In this document: positions 61,725 through 64,000 of the stretch, piece by piece | Position numbering within the stretch: position 1 is the stretch's first letter | Layout: each line of letters opens with the position of its first letter | NCBI RefSeq assembly: GCF_017896165.1 | Contig: NZ_JAFCNB010000016.1 | Location: forward strand, 62,001 to 126,000 | Length of the DNA: 64,000 nucleotides | DNA from: Microbispora oryzae | GTDB taxonomy: Bacteria > Actinomycetota > Actinomycetes > Streptosporangiales > Streptosporangiaceae | Reading direction: 5' to 3' | The notes under the pieces: model-generated | Told to the model about the DNA's origin: nothing | The model's input: the letters and a program-made list of their open reading frames with translations, nothing else | Databases searched by the model: none | Position numbers and translations under genes: made by a program

Positions 61725-62588
61725 GTGGCTTTGATCTCCAACACGCTCGCCCAGGTCGTCGAGCGGATGGAAACGCTCTACGACCCGTCCTGGGCGGAGC
61801 CGTGGGACGCCGTCGGGCTCGTCTGCGGCGACCCCGGACAGCCCGTACGGAAGGTGCTGTTCGCGGTCGATCCCGTCGCGGCGGTCGTCGACGAGGCGCT
61901 CGACTGGGGCGCCGACCTCGTGATCACCCATCATCCCCTCTATCTGCGGGGCACGACGAGCGTCGCGGCGACCACGGCCAAGGGCCGGGTCGTCCACCGG
62001 CTGATCAGCGGCGGAGTGGCCCTGTACGCGGCGCACACGAACGCCGACGTGGCCGACCCGGGAGTCTCGGACGCGCTCGCCCGCGCCGTCGGCGTGACGG
62101 GCCCGCTGCGGCCGCTCCAGCCCTCCGCCGGCGAGCCGCGGCGCGGCCTGGGACGGATCGGCGACCTCGCCGCCCCGATGTCGCTGCGGGCGTTCGCGAA
62201 CCTCGCCGCCGCCGGGCTTCCCCGTACGGCGGGGCCGCTCCGCGTCGCAGGGGACCCCGAGCGGCCGGTGCGCACGGTCGCCGTGTGCGGGGGCGCGGGC
62301 GACTCCCTGCTCGGCGCGGCCCGCGCGGCGGGCGTGGACGTGTACTTGACCGCCGATCTGCGGCACCACCCGGCCGGCGAGCACATGGAGGAGGACGGGC
62401 CTGCGCTCGTCGACGCCTCACACTGGGCCACGGAATGGCCCTGGCTCCCCGACGCCGCCCGGCGTCTGACGACGGCGGCGGCCGCCGCTGGCATTACTGT
62501 TGAGGCGCGCGTCTCGGCCGCCGTCACCGACGCCTGGACGGCGACGACATCGACTTGGACCCCCGAGCATCTTGAGGGATTGGGATGA
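61725..62588 (+). CDS. NIF3-like dinuclear metal-centre protein
   Basis: 287 residues from GTG 61725. The N-terminal WDAVGLVCGD and VITHHPLYLRG motifs and C-terminal VYLTADLRHHPAGEHMEEDG supply the metal ligands of the NIF3/GTP-cyclohydrolase-I-type-2 fold, a toroidal hexamer. The exact reaction in bacteria is unknown. It overlaps the zinc-ribbon gene by 4 bases (ATGA), and the order NIF3, zinc-ribbon, RNase H-phosphatase matches mycobacterial Rv2230c-Rv2228c. Confidence 0.93.
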   Translation: MALISNTLAQVVERMETLYDPSWAEPWDAVGLVCGDPGQPVRKVLFAVDPVAAVVDEALDWGADLVITHHPLYLRGTTSVAATTAKGRVVHRLISGGVALYAAHTNADVADPGVSDALARAVGVTGPLRPLQPSAGEPRRGLGRIGDLAAPMSLRAFANLAAAGLPRTAGPLRVAGDPERPVRTVAVCGGAGDSLLGAARAAGVDVYLTADLRHHPAGEHMEEDGPALVDASHWATEWPWLPDAARRLTTAAAAAGITVEARVSAAVTDAWTATTSTWTPEHLEGLG

Positions 62589-63325
62589 AGGCCGCACCCG
62601 AAGCACAGAAGCGACTGCTCGACCTGGCGGAGCTCGACACCGGTCTCGATCGTCTGGGACACCGGCGTCGCACGCTGCCCGACCTCGCCGAGGTCGACGA
62701 GCAGTCGAGGAGGCTCGCCCAGCTCGCGACCCAGGTGATCGCCGCCGAGACGGAGGCGACCGACCTGGCCCGCGACCAGGCCAAGGCGGAGTCGGACGTG
62801 GACGCCGTACGCACCCGGGTCGACCGGGACACCAAGCGGCTCGACTCCGGGCAGGTCTCCTCGCCCAAGGATTTGGCCAGCCTGCAGTCCGAGATCGTCT
62901 CGCTCCGGCGGCGGCAGTCGGACCTCGAGGAGGTGGTCCTCGAGATCATGGAACGCCGTGAGGCGGCCGACGCCCGGGTGGGGACGCTCAAATCCGAGCG
63001 CGACAAGGTGACCGCGACCCTGCGGGGCGCGGAGGACCGCCGGGACACCGCGTTCGCGGAGATCGACAAGGAGCGGGGGGAGCTGCAGGGCAGGCGCTCA
63101 TCCGTGTCCGCCGAGATCCCCGCCGACCTGCTGGGCCTCTACGAGAAGCTGCGCGAGCAGTCGGGCGTCGGGGCCGCGATGCTGCACGGAGGCCGCTGCC
63201 TCGGCTGCCGTACCAGCCTGTCGATCGCCGAGCTCAACCGCATCCGGGCCGTCGCCGCCGATGAGGTGGTGCGCTGTGAGGAGTGCCGCCGGATCCTGGT
63301 CCGCACCGCGGAGTCCGGCCTGTGA
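62585..63325 (+). CDS. Coiled-coil protein with C-terminal zinc ribbon
   Basis: 246 residues. A long coiled coil (~30-175) with heptad-like Leu/Arg/Glu pattern leads to a C4 zinc ribbon (GGRCLGCRTSL and VRCEECRRILV). Homologues occur in the same operon throughout actinobacteria (Rv2229c type), function unproven; nucleic-acid binding is likely. It overlaps both neighbours (ATGA at 62585, GTGA at 63322). Confidence 0.92.
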   Translation: MKAAPEAQKRLLDLAELDTGLDRLGHRRRTLPDLAEVDEQSRRLAQLATQVIAAETEATDLARDQAKAESDVDAVRTRVDRDTKRLDSGQVSSPKDLASLQSEIVSLRRRQSDLEEVVLEIMERREAADARVGTLKSERDKVTATLRGAEDRRDTAFAEIDKERGELQGRRSSVSAEIPADLLGLYEKLREQSGVGAAMLHGGRCLGCRTSLSIAELNRIRAVAADEVVRCEECRRILVRTAESGL

Positions 63326-64000
63326 CGGCCACGCCCGGCGGACGTTTCGTAATCGAGGCGGACGGAGGCTCCCGGGGCAATCCCGGGCCCGCCGGGTACG
63401 GCGCGGTGGTCAAGGACACCGATGACCGGGTGCTGGCCGAGGCCGCCGAGTCGATCGGGACCGCGACCAACAACGTCGCCGAGTATCGCGGGCTGATCGC
63501 GGGACTGCGGGCCCTGCTCACCGTCGCAGGTGAGGGCGCGCAGGTCGAGGTACGGATGGACTCCAAGCTGGTCATCGAGCAGATGGCCGGCCGGTGGAAG
63601 GTCAAGCACGAGGGCCTGCGCCCGCTCGCGGTCGAGGCGGCGGCCCTGGCCCGGCGTTTCCAGGTCACCTGGCGGTGGATCCCGCGCGAGCGGAACGCGC
63701 ACGCCGACCGCCTGGCCAACGAGGCCATGGACGCCGCCGCGAGGGGAGAGACCTGGCAGGCCGCCGGAGTGTCCTCCGAGGTGGCCGCCGTCCCCGGCAC
63801 GGCACCGGACGGAGCTGAGGTCGCCGCCTCGTCCGAGCCGCCCAACACCGACGCGGCGGAGAGCGCGTCCGGCCGGCGGGGCGGCGGCTGGATGCCCCGG
63901 GCCGCCCACACCGCCACGTCCCTGCTGCTGCTCCGGCACGGGGAGACCCCGCTGTCGGTCGACAAGCGGTTCTCCGGCCTCGGCGATCCGTCGCTGACGT
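63322..64000 (+). CDS. Bifunctional RNase H / acid phosphatase, 5' part
   Basis: Starts at GTG 63322, overlapping the previous stop (GTGA), and runs off the window after 226 codons. The RNase HI domain shows IEADGGSRGNPGPAGYG (catalytic Asp), NNVAEYRGLIAGL (Glu), RMDSKLVIEQ (Asp) and RERNAHADRLAN (His-Asp). A variable Ala/Ser/Glu linker (~145-190) leads into a histidine-phosphatase domain (LLLLRHGETPL). This is the Rv2228c arrangement, in which the phosphatase half acts on alpha-ribazole phosphate or similar substrates and the N-terminal half removes RNA-DNA hybrids. Confidence 0.93.
   Translation, partial: MTATPGGRFVIEADGGSRGNPGPAGYGAVVKDTDDRVLAEAAESIGTATNNVAEYRGLIAGLRALLTVAGEGAQVEVRMDSKLVIEQMAGRWKVKHEGLRPLAVEAAALARRFQVTWRWIPRERNAHADRLANEAMDAAARGETWQAAGVSSEVAAVPGTAPDGAEVAASSEPPNTDAAESASGRRGGGWMPRAAHTATSLLLLRHGETPLSVDKRFSGLGDPSLT

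Noticed and set aside
1-64000. tRNA or rRNA genes
   Set aside because: No T-arm (GGTTCGAAT-type) or rRNA-like segment was noticed in any intergenic gap; a dedicated tRNA scan would settle it.

Overview
The window is about 70 % GC throughout, with actinobacterial promoter and start-codon habits (many GTG starts, 4-base start/stop overlaps, several probable leaderless starts). The gene content (polyphosphate glucokinase, an OmpR-type orphan regulator behind a cysteine-type leader peptide, a bacterial terpene synthase, a SCO2521-2524-like cassette, the NIF3 / zinc-ribbon / RNase H-acid phosphatase operon) points to a high-GC filamentous actinomycete, most likely Streptosporangiales or a relative. 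Genus and species cannot be fixed from the sequence alone.

Layout. 1-6235: plant-polysaccharide genes (3' part of a GH95 fucosidase with a ricin-like domain, a GH3 beta-glycosidase, a GH10 xylanase) and a SpoOM-type gene. 6237-9349: an Ohr peroxidase divergent from a TetR gene with two mirror-image operators between them, a CDF metal exporter with a His-rich tail, and an SRPBCC protein. 9804-13129: a Gln-rich low-complexity protein, a small helical protein and a subtilase with no signal peptide, an uncharacterised module. 13140-22357: ATP-dependent DNA ligase, two-domain Usp, Hsp20, a uridine-kinase-like protein, a small membrane protein, polyphosphate glucokinase, a winged-helix regulator with a leader peptide in frame, and the HrpA helicase. 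22404-31354: a gamma-glutamyltransferase, a HAD protein, an SGNH esterase, a Tat-exported phospholipase C co-transcribed with an apparently catalytically dead EEP-fold protein, and a protein-tyrosine phosphatase. 31371-32440: a decayed IS110 element.

32514-48509: oxidoreductase and PAC2 operon, ankyrin protein, terpene synthase convergent with a STAND ATPase, a small acidic protein, an ABC-2 exporter whose ATPase is fused to an extracellular X-Pro-type hydrolase, CopC-CopD, a TAP-like hydrolase and a LacI regulator. 48943-50139: an FAD amine oxidase. 50174-55787: five tightly coupled genes of unknown function that I match from memory to the SCO2521-SCO2524 families plus a two-helix membrane protein. 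This is the best candidate for an undescribed system: a membrane-anchored complex around a variant SIMIBI P-loop NTPase. 56019-58884: a 2-hydroxyacid dehydrogenase and an AruI-like thiamine-diphosphate enzyme. 58885-64000: sensor kinase, M20 peptidase, then the NIF3 operon, which runs off the end.

Genes probably working together: GH3, GH10 and the distant LacI protein through shared GAAA-N1/2-TTTC operators; Ohr with TetR; the phospholipase C pair; CopC with CopD; the ABC pair; and the 50-56 kb cassette. No tRNA, rRNA or CRISPR array was seen. Family names rest on motif recognition, not on database searches.
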